A DNA stretch of 58,169 nt, from the IMG/VR virus record IMGVR_UViG_3300037258_000189, positions 1 to 58,169 of that record. One strand, given 5' to 3'. The stretch is from a virus. Numbering within the stretch: the stretch's first letter is position 1; the number at the start of each line of letters is the position of its first letter. A program made the position numbers and the translations under genes. This document shows positions 8,219 to 15,833 of the stretch, one piece after another. The notes under the pieces were generated by a model that was not told where the DNA came from, made no database searches, and saw only the letters and a program-made list of their open reading frames with translations.

Positions 8219-10384
8219 TCAGTTGACCACCACGTGGACCTTGAGTTGCCACGCGACCGTCGCGCCGGACGCGCCCTGCACCTGCACCAGCAGCATAGGG
8301 CCCGAGGCAACGATCGCCAGCGCGTAGCCGGCGCTTCCGGTCACCACCGGCGTGCGCACGCTGGTCTGGGCCACGCTGTCGAGCTGCGTTGCTGAGGGCG
8401 TGATCGGCGCGGCGCACAGGGCCGAGCCGCCGAGGCTGTCGGTGATCAGCTCGCCAGCCTGGAACGTCCCGGTGATGTCGATCAGGCCGAGCGTGCCGGC
8501 TGCTGTGGTGCCGCTCTTGGCCTGGATCAGCGCGACCGCGCCGCTGCTCTGGCCGGTCAGCACGGCCGGCACCGAGAACGCGCTGGTGCCCGAGGAATAT
8601 GGCAGCGCGGCGCTCGCCTGCGCGGCGCCGGCCATCTCCCAGAAGATCGCGTAGTCGGTGTTGTTCTCGCTCTTGGCGACCGCCTGCACGTGCACCAGGG
8701 CGTTCTGGCCCGGCTGAAGCTGCAACTGCCACGCGGTCGTGGCGCTCGCGTCGACCGTCACGCCGTCGACGATCGCCGTGTCGTTGGTGCGCAGCGTGGC
8801 GAAGACCGCCAGCGTGCCGGTGACGGTGGTCAGCGGGTCGAGGTAGCAATCCTGGAAAGTGACCTGGTTCTGCGGTGCCAGCAGGTTGATCGAGCAGCCG
8901 CGGATCGAGCTGTCCTTCACCCGCACGTTCTGGCAAGTGCCCCCGAAGATGCACTGGGCGCCGTTCACCTGATCGCCAAAGACCTGGCCGCCCTCGATCA
9001 CCACGTTCCGAATGGTGTTGATGCCGAAATACGCCGTGTTGGTCCCGTCCTGGATGCGCCAGTTGATCAGGCAGCTATCCCAGGCGCAGTTCTTCAGCAG
9101 CACGTCGCGCGCGCCGGTCAGGATCAGCGCCGCGCATTGGTTCGACTGGAACTGGACGCCCTGCATCAGGAGGTTTTCGCAGTAGAGGTCGAACACCTCG
9201 AACGTGACGCCGGTGGTCACGCACAGCGAAATCGAGCCGCCGAGCCACTGGATGTTCTGGCACGCCGTTCCGGCCGTGGTGAGCGAAGCGTCGCTGTCAC
9301 CCCGGAAGTCGGCGGCGTTGTTGCAGTTGGAGATGCTAAAGTCGGTCCAGATGCAGTCCTGCACGCCCTTGGCGCGAACGCCGCTGGCGAACCGCTGCAC
9401 CAGCACGTGCTCGAAGACGACGTTGGCGACGCCGGTCATGTCGACGCCGATGCTGCCCTGCGCCAGCACGACGCCGTCGAGCACCAGGTTGCGCAGGCCC
9501 GCGCCGTCGCCTCCGAAGGTGCAGACACTGGCGCCCACCTGGCACTGCAGCGACGTGGCGCTAAGGCCCTGGCCGCGCAGGATGACGCCCTGCGGCAGCG
9601 TGAAGGCGAGCACCGGGAAGGTGCCGGCGGGGATCGTCACCTCGCCGCCGCCCTGCGCGGCCGCAGCCCCGATCGCGGCCGCGAGCGTGGCGCCGTTCGT
9701 CGCCGCTCCCGCGGTCGCCGACCAGACGCCGAAGTTGGCCACGTGGACCGCGCGGTCGAGCCACGCGCGGAGCTGCACCGGCTGGGCGCCGCGGGGGGCG
9801 GACGCCATCGCGTAGGAGGCGTCGACGCCGTCGATCGTCGTCAGCGGCGGGTTGACGATGCCGGTCGTGTCGGTTTCGTTGATCAGCAGGTAGTAGGGCA
9901 CGTAGGTGTAGATCGGCCGCAGCCAGGAGCCGTAGGTGACGCCGTTGGCGTCGACCTGCGATTGCAGGATCTGCGGGTTCAGCGCCGGCTGCGTGAGCAG
10001 CACGTCGTAGAAGACGGGCGCGGGCTGGCTGGTGCCCGCCATCATGATCTGGACCTTGGCGCCGGAGTAGCCGGGGCGCCAGATGTCGAAGTCCGGGATC
10101 GCGAAGCCGAACGGCGGCAGACCGCCCGCAGGCTTCGCCAGGATGGTCGGCGGCTTGGTGCGCGGGATGCCGAAGGGCGACAGGGACGTGGAGGGTGTTG
10201 GCACCGGCGTCGCCTCAAAATAGATCGTTGAGCACAGGACTTCGAGGTATGTGCGCCCGAGCGCGCAGTGCGCGGGGAAGGTGCAGGCGACCGCCTCGGC
10301 ATACGCGCGGGCGAAGGCGACCGGCGTCGTGCTGGGCGTCGCGAGCGCCTCGAGCCATGCGCGGGTGATGAGGCCGGCGGTCAC
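8219..10384 (-). CDS. Tailspike with parallel beta-helix (pectate-lyase-like) domain
   Basis: 721 residues, GTG start shortly after the previous stop. Residues about 215-520 have beta-helix hallmarks: GGGEVTIPAGTF, GVILRGQG, GLRNLVLDGVV, then repeated Asn/Val/Asp turns (NVVFEHVLV, NIQWLGGSISL, DVLLKNCAWDS, NVVIEGGQVFG, NVRVKDSSIRGC). The N-terminal 200 residues are Pro-rich and probably attach to the virion. The C-terminal 150 residues (SGAVALIQAKSGTTAAG onward) look like a small beta trimerisation domain. Such spikes bind and often cleave surface polysaccharide; no specific catalytic residues can be assigned. It sits directly before the gp10-like gene. Confidence 0.75.
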   Translation of the reverse strand: MTAGLITRAWLEALATPSTTPVAFARAYAEAVACTFPAHCALGRTYLEVLCSTIYFEATPVPTPSTSLSPFGIPRTKPPTILAKPAGGLPPFGFAIPDFDIWRPGYSGAKVQIMMAGTSQPAPVFYDVLLTQPALNPQILQSQVDANGVTYGSWLRPIYTYVPYYLLINETDTTGIVNPPLTTIDGVDASYAMASAPRGAQPVQLRAWLDRAVHVANFGVWSATAGAATNGATLAAAIGAAAAQGGGEVTIPAGTFPVLAFTLPQGVILRGQGLSATSLQCQVGASVCTFGGDGAGLRNLVLDGVVLAQGSIGVDMTGVANVVFEHVLVQRFASGVRAKGVQDCIWTDFSISNCNNAADFRGDSDASLTTAGTACQNIQWLGGSISLCVTTGVTFEVFDLYCENLLMQGVQFQSNQCAALILTGARDVLLKNCAWDSCLINWRIQDGTNTAYFGINTIRNVVIEGGQVFGDQVNGAQCIFGGTCQNVRVKDSSIRGCSINLLAPQNQVTFQDCYLDPLTTVTGTLAVFATLRTNDTAIVDGVTVDASATTAWQLQLQPGQNALVHVQAVAKSENNTDYAIFWEMAGAAQASAALPYSSGTSAFSVPAVLTGQSSGAVALIQAKSGTTAAGTLGLIDITGTFQAGELITDSLGGSALCAAPITPSATQLDSVAQTSVRTPVVTGSAGYALAIVASGPMLLVQVQGASGATVAWQLKVHVVVN

Positions 10385-10388
10385 CTGA

Positions 10389-11480
10389 TCAGACCGTCAG
10401 CTTCGCGCCGACTTTGATCTTGCCGCCGACCATGTTCGAGGCGAGCCATGCGGAGCTGGTCGCGGGATCGAGCGCGCTGACGCTGCGCGTGGCGATCGGC
10501 GAGGTCGAGATGGCGATGTTCGAGTTGACCTGGACGGTGCTGCTCGACTTGAGCACGGTCGCCATCGAGCGGCCGCCGCTGTCCGTCTTGAACATCGAGG
10601 CGACCACCGTCACGCCGTAGACGATGCCGAGATTGCTCGGCAGGTCCTGCACGACGTAGGTGTCCTGCGCGTTCAGCGTCGAGCTTGAGTTGTAGTCGCT
10701 GGCGGGGACGGGAGGCACCAGCGCGGCGTTCTGCCAGTTCGCGCTCTCGCCAACCGGGGTGAAGGCGACGCTGTCGTTGCTGACCGGCTCGAGCGCGACC
10801 ACGCGCACGTCGCCGAGGAAGGTGTTGTTCGGGGACGATCCGGTCGCGTCGCACAGATATTCGTGCATCGTCCGCATAAAGACGCCGGTCGCGCCGCCGG
10901 TCGACAGCCACGCGATGGCGGAGACGAGCGTGCTCGGGGTGGCGTCCCATGCGTTCTGGCCCGTGTAAGTCATCACGGTTGCCGACTGGTTGCCTGGCCC
11001 CGCGCCGACCTTGATGGTGATCGTGCCGCTGGTGGCGCTCATGACGACGCCGATCTCGAGATAGAACCACGCCGCGAAAGGGAACGCATTGATCCCGGAT
11101 GTCGCCAGGAGAGCGGACGGGGCATAGATGCCGGTGTATCCGCCCTTGTATATCTTGAATACCCTTGTGGTCGTGGTGAACGATATCACGAACTGATTGA
11201 TGCCGTTCGGAGAAACGAACACCAGATACACGGCCTCGTCGGCGCCGTTGTTGTAGACGAAGAACCTCTGCCCCCAAAAGAACGTGCCCACTGAGGATGG
11301 CAGCGGGCGCAGGGCAAAATCCGACCCGTTCGTGTTCGTCACCTGAAGATAGTTGTCTCCGAGCGGGCCTCCTGTCTGGATCGACATCGTGACGGTGTCG
11401 GCGGTCGTCAGCTCGCCGTTGGCAATCATGTCGGCAATCGCCGTCGAGAATGCCCAGGATTGGGTCAGCAGGAGCGCCAT
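10389..11480 (-). CDS. Tail protein with lectin/jelly-roll-like fold
   Basis: 363 residues, ATG with GGAGG upstream. The sequence is beta-rich. Segments such as RFFVYNNGADEAVYLVF, FPFAAWFYLEIGVVMS and GTITIKVGAGPG follow the strand order of concanavalin/LamG-type phage adhesin domains, and FLGDVRVVALEPVSND near residue 225 is typical of phage proteins that describe a surface layer. A C-terminal repeat region (TYVVQDLPSN, VVASMFKTDSGGRS) resembles a small tail-accessory domain. It lies between a tail protein and the tailspike. Likely an adsorption or tail-tip component; ligand not predictable. Confidence 0.5.
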   Translation of the reverse strand: MALLLTQSWAFSTAIADMIANGELTTADTVTMSIQTGGPLGDNYLQVTNTNGSDFALRPLPSSVGTFFWGQRFFVYNNGADEAVYLVFVSPNGINQFVISFTTTTRVFKIYKGGYTGIYAPSALLATSGINAFPFAAWFYLEIGVVMSATSGTITIKVGAGPGNQSATVMTYTGQNAWDATPSTLVSAIAWLSTGGATGVFMRTMHEYLCDATGSSPNNTFLGDVRVVALEPVSNDSVAFTPVGESANWQNAALVPPVPASDYNSSSTLNAQDTYVVQDLPSNLGIVYGVTVVASMFKTDSGGRSMATVLKSSSTVQVNSNIAISTSPIATRSVSALDPATSSAWLASNMVGGKIKVGAKLTV

Positions 11481-11517
11481 GCGGCCGGTCCTCCGTGTAT
11501 CGGGGTTCTGCCGCGGC

Positions 11518-12138
11518 TCAGACGATGACCGCGGTATCGCCCGCGCTCGGCGCGCCGGTCAGCGTGGTGACCGTGAGCTGGAATGTCGAGCCGTTGTAGC
11601 CGGTGATGGTGGCGCCCTGGCCGGCGAGCGCGCCGGTGATGAAGATCACCGTGCGGCCGTTGTAGTTGGCGCTTGTGGTCGACGACAGGTTGGTGTTGAT
11701 GACCGTGCTGCTCGATCCGGACTGCGCGGTGAACGGCACCGTGGCGAGCGCCCCCTGGCCCAGATTGGTGGCCGCCTGGGTCGCGCCGGCGATCGCCGCG
11801 GCGTTGACGCCCATCAGGCCGCTGCCGACCAGGCCGGCCCAGAAGTTGGCGGCAACTGCCATGAAGTCCTTGGCGATCGGCACTGCGGTGCTGAAGACGC
11901 CTTCGAGGGTGAAGTTGCCCGCCGCCGACACGTCGCTCGACAGCAGCGCCACGCTGTAGACGCCGCCCGCGACATGGGCGAACGTGCGCGCGCTGATATC
12001 CCCATAGGTCGAGCCTGCGAACAGCAGCAGGTTGCCGCTCGACGAGGTCAGCCCGGTCAGCGGCGTCTTGAAGTCGCTGTTCGACAGGAACGGCCCCATG
12101 AACACGGTGTTGCCCACGCCGGCCGGAATGATCTGCAT
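11518..12138 (-). CDS. Tail/virion structural protein, unknown function
   Basis: 206 residues from an ATG at 12138 with AGGAGAG six bases upstream; this start is preferred over longer in-frame extensions that overlap the upstream gene. N-terminal strands (GPFLSNSDFKTPLTGL, GVYSVALLSSDVSAAGN) and a C-terminal strand-rich part (NYNGRTVIFITGALAGQGAT, TGAPSAGDTAVIV) suggest a beta-sandwich with an Ala-rich helical middle (about residues 85-125). Proteins with this C-terminal RTVIFITG-GATITGYN pattern occur in phage tail modules next to baseplate or spike genes. Its place between gp4/tail genes and the jelly-roll tail protein supports a virion role. Confidence 0.5.
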   Translation of the reverse strand: MQIIPAGVGNTVFMGPFLSNSDFKTPLTGLTSSSGNLLLFAGSTYGDISARTFAHVAGGVYSVALLSSDVSAAGNFTLEGVFSTAVPIAKDFMAVAANFWAGLVGSGLMGVNAAAIAGATQAATNLGQGALATVPFTAQSGSSSTVINTNLSSTTSANYNGRTVIFITGALAGQGATITGYNGSTFQLTVTTLTGAPSAGDTAVIV

Positions 12139-12155
12139 CGAAAGCTCTCCTGGGA

Positions 12156-12488
12156 TCAGCCTGGGCTTGCGCCCCAGCCGGTTGTGGGTGGCGGATTGTT
12201 CGCGAGGTAGGTTTGCAGCACGCCGGCGCCCTGCTCGTGCCTGGCCGGCTGGCAGACCAGATAGACCGGCGCGTCGACGTAGACCGGCTGCGGCCAGCGA
12301 CCGCGCGCGGTCAGCTTGACCGGGTTGCCGAGCTGCGTGTCGCTCCATGCGTCCGAATAGAGCATCGCGAGCACCTGGGTCGGTGGCATCTCGCCGAGCG
12401 CCGTGTTCGCGAGCCACACGCTGATCCGGGCCATGCCGTAGATCGGGTTGTCGATCTCGAAATGGTTCAGCAGCATCCGGCGGGGCAT
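12156..12488 (-). CDS. Small tail-associated protein
   Basis: 110 residues. The segment VLAMLYSDAWSDTQLGNPVKL and the following RGRWPQPVYVDAPVYLVC match a short beta-unit common at the N-terminus of tailspikes and fibres, where a default value (LYSD...LANP) is followed by RGRWP-VYVDA. Here the unit is a stand-alone protein with a Pro-rich tail. It starts 7 bases after the adaptor gene. It may act as an attachment module for one of the spikes; inferred. Confidence 0.5.
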   Translation of the reverse strand: MPRRMLLNHFEIDNPIYGMARISVWLANTALGEMPPTQVLAMLYSDAWSDTQLGNPVKLTARGRWPQPVYVDAPVYLVCQPARHEQGAGVLQTYLANNPPPTTGWGASPG

Positions 12489-12494
12489 CGCGCC

Positions 12495-13565
12495 TCAGAC
12501 CCCGTTGTTGTAGCTGACGCGCCCGAGGCCGGCCTGCTCGTCTGCGTCGTAGGCCTCAAGCTCGGTGAGCAGCTCGTTGCCCTCGACCTTCATGTCGCGC
12601 ACCTCGTCCGCCGGCAGTTTGCGGACCGGCCCGTTGCCGACCTGGTGCGCGGTCAGGGTGACGATGCAGAGGTTCCACGTCTCGCGCAGCAACCCCATCC
12701 GCGTGCCGCCCTGCGCCGATACGAAATCCGGGCTGTAGGTCTGGAACAGCACCCGCAGCGTGTAGGTGTTGTTCCAGTCCGGGCACGGCGACACCTGCAG
12801 CGTCGGCCTGTCGCCCCGATCGATGTAGACGAAGCGCGGGCAACCGAACTGGGTGCCCGTGCCGCTCGGCAGGATCGGCGCCGGCGTGGGCGGCCAGTAG
12901 TAGGCCGGGTTCCAGAAGCTCGGCGCCATCGCCGGCAGCATCGGCGCGGGCGGGCTCGGAGTGAACGGCCAGGGCGACGGGGGCCAGCTTACGGGCGGCC
13001 ACGCCGCGAGCGGGTTCCACCAGGGCGGCGCGCTCGAGGGGGCGCTGGCGGGCGGAGAGGGCAGCCACAGCCAGTCCGGCGTCATGTCCGACGGCAGGCC
13101 GCTGCCGGAGCCGGACACCGGCAGGTCGACCACCTGGATGCTTTCCCACTCCTGCCGCCGCACGTGGCCGAGCCGGATCATCCCGTTTGGCTCGACCTGC
13201 GGGCCGACCTGGGTGTCGTCGGTCGCAGGAAGCCAGCCTGGCACGTTCGGGTAGGCGTCCGGGCCGCCAGCCCCGCTGGCGCCCATCCAGACATCCACGA
13301 CGGCCTGGATGCCGTCCTTGGCCTGCTGCGGGCCCAGAAGCTGGTTCAGGTCGTAGGACCACACCCCGGGCGTCAGGGTGACCATCGCCGTCTGCGGCAC
13401 CAGCCACCACGAACGCTGGCGCGCCGCGATCCGGCCCACCACCATGTCCAGCCAGTATTTCGTCTCTGTCACCTCGGCGTCGCGCGAGCCTGCCGACCGG
13501 ATCGCGGTCGCGCCGATCTTGCGAAGGGCGCGCTCGCAGATTTCGTTGACCGTCAGGACGCGCAA
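12495..13565 (-). CDS. P22 gp4-like head-tail adaptor with Pro/Trp-rich insertion
   Basis: 356 residues, TTG start with AGGAGGG 9 bases upstream. The N-terminus (VNEICERALRKIGATAI, then TKYWLDMVVGRIAARQRSWW) is the alpha-helical pattern of P22 gp4-type adaptors, which form a dodecameric ring under the portal; the C-terminal part (LRVLFQTYSPDFVSAQGG to the end) fits the rest of the fold. Residues about 158-238 are an inserted region very rich in Pro and Trp (for example APPWWNPLAAWPPVSWPPSP), absent from the classical family, whose members are about 170-200 residues. Upstream is a 173-residue capsid-linked protein, downstream small tail proteins. Confidence 0.65.
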   Translation of the reverse strand: MRVLTVNEICERALRKIGATAIRSAGSRDAEVTETKYWLDMVVGRIAARQRSWWLVPQTAMVTLTPGVWSYDLNQLLGPQQAKDGIQAVVDVWMGASGAGGPDAYPNVPGWLPATDDTQVGPQVEPNGMIRLGHVRRQEWESIQVVDLPVSGSGSGLPSDMTPDWLWLPSPPASAPSSAPPWWNPLAAWPPVSWPPSPWPFTPSPPAPMLPAMAPSFWNPAYYWPPTPAPILPSGTGTQFGCPRFVYIDRGDRPTLQVSPCPDWNNTYTLRVLFQTYSPDFVSAQGGTRMGLLRETWNLCIVTLTAHQVGNGPVRKLPADEVRDMKVEGNELLTELEAYDADEQAGLGRVSYNNGV

Positions 13566-13587
13566 CGGGGCGACCCTCCTTCTTCGC

Positions 13588-14109
13588 TCAGGCCGCCCGC
13601 ATCAGCATCCGCGCGGCGTCGGCGTCGTCGAGGTCGTCCATCTCGTGGTCAGCCAGGCTCTCGCCGGGCTTCAGCACGGCGTCCTTGGCAGTCTGCCGCT
13701 CGATCAGGAACTTGATCAGCTTCTCGCGGTGTGTGGTCGAGTTGAAGTACTGGCCGCCGCGCATCTGCGCCGACCGGGTCAGCAGAGCGTCCGTGGTCAG
13801 CTCGGCGAGGCTCGCGACCACCAGGTTTGGCGCCAGCACGGCCGGCAGGTTGCGGCTCTGCTGGCTGACCGTCAGCGGGGGCACTTCCTCGCCCTCGTCG
13901 TTCACCACCTTGAACGCCGGGTCCTTGAGGAAGACGCGCGCCTCCACCTCCGGCATGTGGCACGGCTCGTTGCAGCGCAGCGGCCACGAGACGCCCAGCC
14001 GGCTGTCGTGGTGGCGCGGCAGCACGCGCGAGTGGTCGTTCGGGTCGACGCTGCGGGCGTTCAGGTCGAACACCGCCCACTCGCCGGGCTCCTGCTTGTC
14101 CTTGGGCAT
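13588..14109 (-). CDS. Capsid-region protein, unknown function
   Basis: 173 residues, ATG start, between a terminator-like hairpin and the adaptor gene. Charged protein without low-complexity regions; visible features are two His/Cys clusters (RVLPRHHDSRLG, LRCNEPCHMPEVEARVF) and a helical C-terminus (THREKLIKFLIERQTAKDA, DHEMDDLDDADAARMLM). No signal peptide or membrane segment. Its position directly downstream of the MCP and its neighbour suggests a head-completion or connector protein, but no family was recognised. Confidence 0.5.
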   Translation of the reverse strand: MPKDKQEPGEWAVFDLNARSVDPNDHSRVLPRHHDSRLGVSWPLRCNEPCHMPEVEARVFLKDPAFKVVNDEGEEVPPLTVSQQSRNLPAVLAPNLVVASLAELTTDALLTRSAQMRGGQYFNSTTHREKLIKFLIERQTAKDAVLKPGESLADHEMDDLDDADAARMLMRAA

Positions 14110-14140
14110 CGGTCAGTCTCCAGGGGGTTGGAACGCAGAA

Positions 14141-14167
14141 AACCCCCTCCTTTGCGGGGAGGGGGTT
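14141..14167 (-). terminator. Rho-independent terminator between capsid-region genes
   Basis: Perfect 10-bp inverted repeat, arms 14141-14150 (AACCCCCTCC) and 14158-14167, loop 7 bases. On the minus strand the 3' arm ends GGGGGTT and is followed by TTCTGC, giving a short T run directly after a very GC-rich stem. It lies in the 66-base gap between the 253-residue structural gene and the 173-residue gene. Probably a partial terminator that lowers transcription past the capsid genes. Confidence 0.6.
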
Positions 14168-14175
14168 GCGGGAGA

Positions 14176-14937
14176 TCAGTTCACCGGCCGGCGGAAGTCG
14201 AACATCAGGAAGCCGCTGCCGCTCGCGGTCGAGGCCGCCAGCTTGTAGCTGACGTCGATCGCGGCCGAGACCACGTAGCCCTCGGGGATCGGCAGGGTCG
14301 AGCCGGTGCCGGCGACGGTCTTCAGCAGCGAGCCCATCGTCACGCTGCCGTAGGTGAGGCTCGCCTTGATGGTGCCAGCGGTCGCCGTCGAGATGCCGGT
14401 CGCAAAGCCGGTCGAAGTGCCCAGCACGCCGAACGCGATCGTCTCGCTGGCGCTGTCCACCACCACCACGTCGACCGCGGGGTCTGCCTCCACGTAGGCG
14501 TTCGCCGGCAACTGCCAGCCGGTGTCGAACTCGACGTTCGCGCCGGCCTGGGCGAAGCTGTAGGGGATCATCGCCGTCTGGTCGCGCTCGTTGCCGTCAA
14601 GGAAGAAGTTCGGCACGTCGCCCGGCGTGCAGCCTGGGCGGTAGAAGCACAGACCCTTGGTGGTGATGCCGGTGATGTCCACGCTGGGCGGCGCCGGCTG
14701 GCCGCCGCCGCTCTGCAGCACGGCGAAGCGCATCTTGCCTTCGACGATCGCCTTGGGCTGGGTGACCGCGGCGAAGTTGTTGTCCGGGTCGTAGATGGTG
14801 GCAAGCACGGCGGCGGTCGCGGCGGTGGTGCCGTTCAGGTTCAGCACGTTGAACACGCCGGCGTCGGTGATCGACTTCCCGGTGAACGACGACTGCAACT
14901 GGATGTCGAAGATGATGTAGCTGTTGGGCTGGGCCAT
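14176..14937 (-). CDS. Capsid-associated/decoration protein
   Basis: 253 residues, ATG with AGGAGG about 10 bases upstream. Beta-rich sequence with many small residues; segments such as YIIFDIQLQSSFTGKS, MRFAVLQSGG, GYVVSAAIDVSYKL and a C-terminal GSGFLMFDFRRPVN. No signal peptide. It follows the major capsid gene after a strong hairpin and is followed by a terminator, an arrangement often seen for abundant head proteins such as decoration or cement proteins. Family not recognised; role inferred from position. Confidence 0.5.
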   Translation of the reverse strand: MAQPNSYIIFDIQLQSSFTGKSITDAGVFNVLNLNGTTAATAAVLATIYDPDNNFAAVTQPKAIVEGKMRFAVLQSGGGQPAPPSVDITGITTKGLCFYRPGCTPGDVPNFFLDGNERDQTAMIPYSFAQAGANVEFDTGWQLPANAYVEADPAVDVVVVDSASETIAFGVLGTSTGFATGISTATAGTIKASLTYGSVTMGSLLKTVAGTGSTLPIPEGYVVSAAIDVSYKLAASTASGSGFLMFDFRRPVN

Positions 14938-14982
14938 TTCTGTGCGCCTCCTGGCGCGCGATGCGAGGGCGAACCGTCCACG

Positions 14983-15018
14983 CGGCGCCCCGCGGCGAAG
15001 TCAAGCCGCGAGGCGCCG
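14983..15018 (-). terminator. Strong hairpin after the major capsid gene
   Basis: 14-bp stem: arms 14983-14996 and 15005-15018 with an 8-base loop; one position is a U.G wobble on the minus-strand RNA and all others are Watson-Crick pairs. It sits 20 bases downstream of the capsid stop codon. There is no clear U run, so it may be a 3' mRNA-stabilising hairpin or attenuator rather than a full terminator. Confidence 0.5.
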
Positions 15019-15038
15019 TCTCCGGATGGGAACCGGGG

Positions 15039-15833
15039 TCAGATGGTCGCGGCGCTCGCCGTGTAGAGATTGACGATCCCGAAGTCCTGCTTGGTATTGC
15101 TGTCCGGGATCGAGGTGAACTGCGGCTTCAGCATGCCGATGATCCGGCCGACGGCGATACCAGGGCGGTTCTTGTAGTCGTTCTGGTCCGCCTCCTCGTA
15201 TTCGATGTCGTTGATCGTGGCGAAGCCCATCGCCTGCGCGCCCATGAACAGCGCCTGCGCGCCGTCGACGGTGCCCGCCGCGCCCCACTTGCTGCCGCTG
15301 GCGAGGCCCAGGGTGGTCTGGACCTTGTTGTGTTCGTACAGCACCACGCCGTCGATCACGGCCAGGGCGTTGCGGAACAGCGGGTTGTCGTTGCCCCGCG
15401 GCGCCGCCCGGCTGGTCAGGGTCTGGTAGGTGGCATCGTTCTTCAGATCGCGGCACTGCTCGGTCGACAGCACCATCCCGTACCATTCGCGGCCGCCCGA
15501 ACGGATCGGCTTCATCCGCTTGCGCTTGGCGTAGGCCTGCGCGGCCACGATCATGTGCCACGCCATGGTGTCGGTCGCCTGCAGGGTCGCCGTGCTGGTT
15601 GCCACGTTGGCGAACCGCTGCCGCCCGCTCGAGGGCGCCACCACGTCGGCGGCGAACGAAAGCTGGGTGAGCTGGCTCGTGGAGGAGCGCGTCGAGCCGT
15701 CGTTGTTGTAGGTGAACGCGACACCGCTCGCCATCAGGAAGATCATCTGGTCGATCTTGTCGGCCAGCCAGAAGGCCAGCTTCTCGCGGGCAGTAGAACG
15801 AAATCTGATCACTGTCCGCTGCTCGGCCATTTG
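15039..15833 (-). CDS. Major capsid protein, exon 2 (N4 gp56 family)
   Basis: C-terminal 264 residues of the N4 gp56-family coat protein. After splicing the exon begins with CAA (15833-15831) and reads QMAEQRTVIRFRSTAREKLA, then LADKIDQMIF, which is exactly how N4 gp56 proteins continue after the QLRH-x-V motif of exon 1. An ATG at 15830 is internal to the protein; an in-frame TGA lies five codons further upstream within the intron, so this exon cannot make the whole coat protein without splicing. Further family features are AWHMIVAAQAYAKRKRMKP and GREWYGMVLSTEQCRDLK. Together with exon 1 the spliced product is about 370 residues, close to the usual 390-400. It forms the capsid shell with the scaffold encoded upstream. 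Confidence 0.85.
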   Translation of the reverse strand, partial: QMAEQRTVIRFRSTAREKLAFWLADKIDQMIFLMASGVAFTYNNDGSTRSSTSQLTQLSFAADVVAPSSGRQRFANVATSTATLQATDTMAWHMIVAAQAYAKRKRMKPIRSGGREWYGMVLSTEQCRDLKNDATYQTLTSRAAPRGNDNPLFRNALAVIDGVVLYEHNKVQTTLGLASGSKWGAAGTVDGAQALFMGAQAMGFATINDIEYEEADQNDYKNRPGIAVGRIIGMLKPQFTSIPDSNTKQDFGIVNLYTASAATI

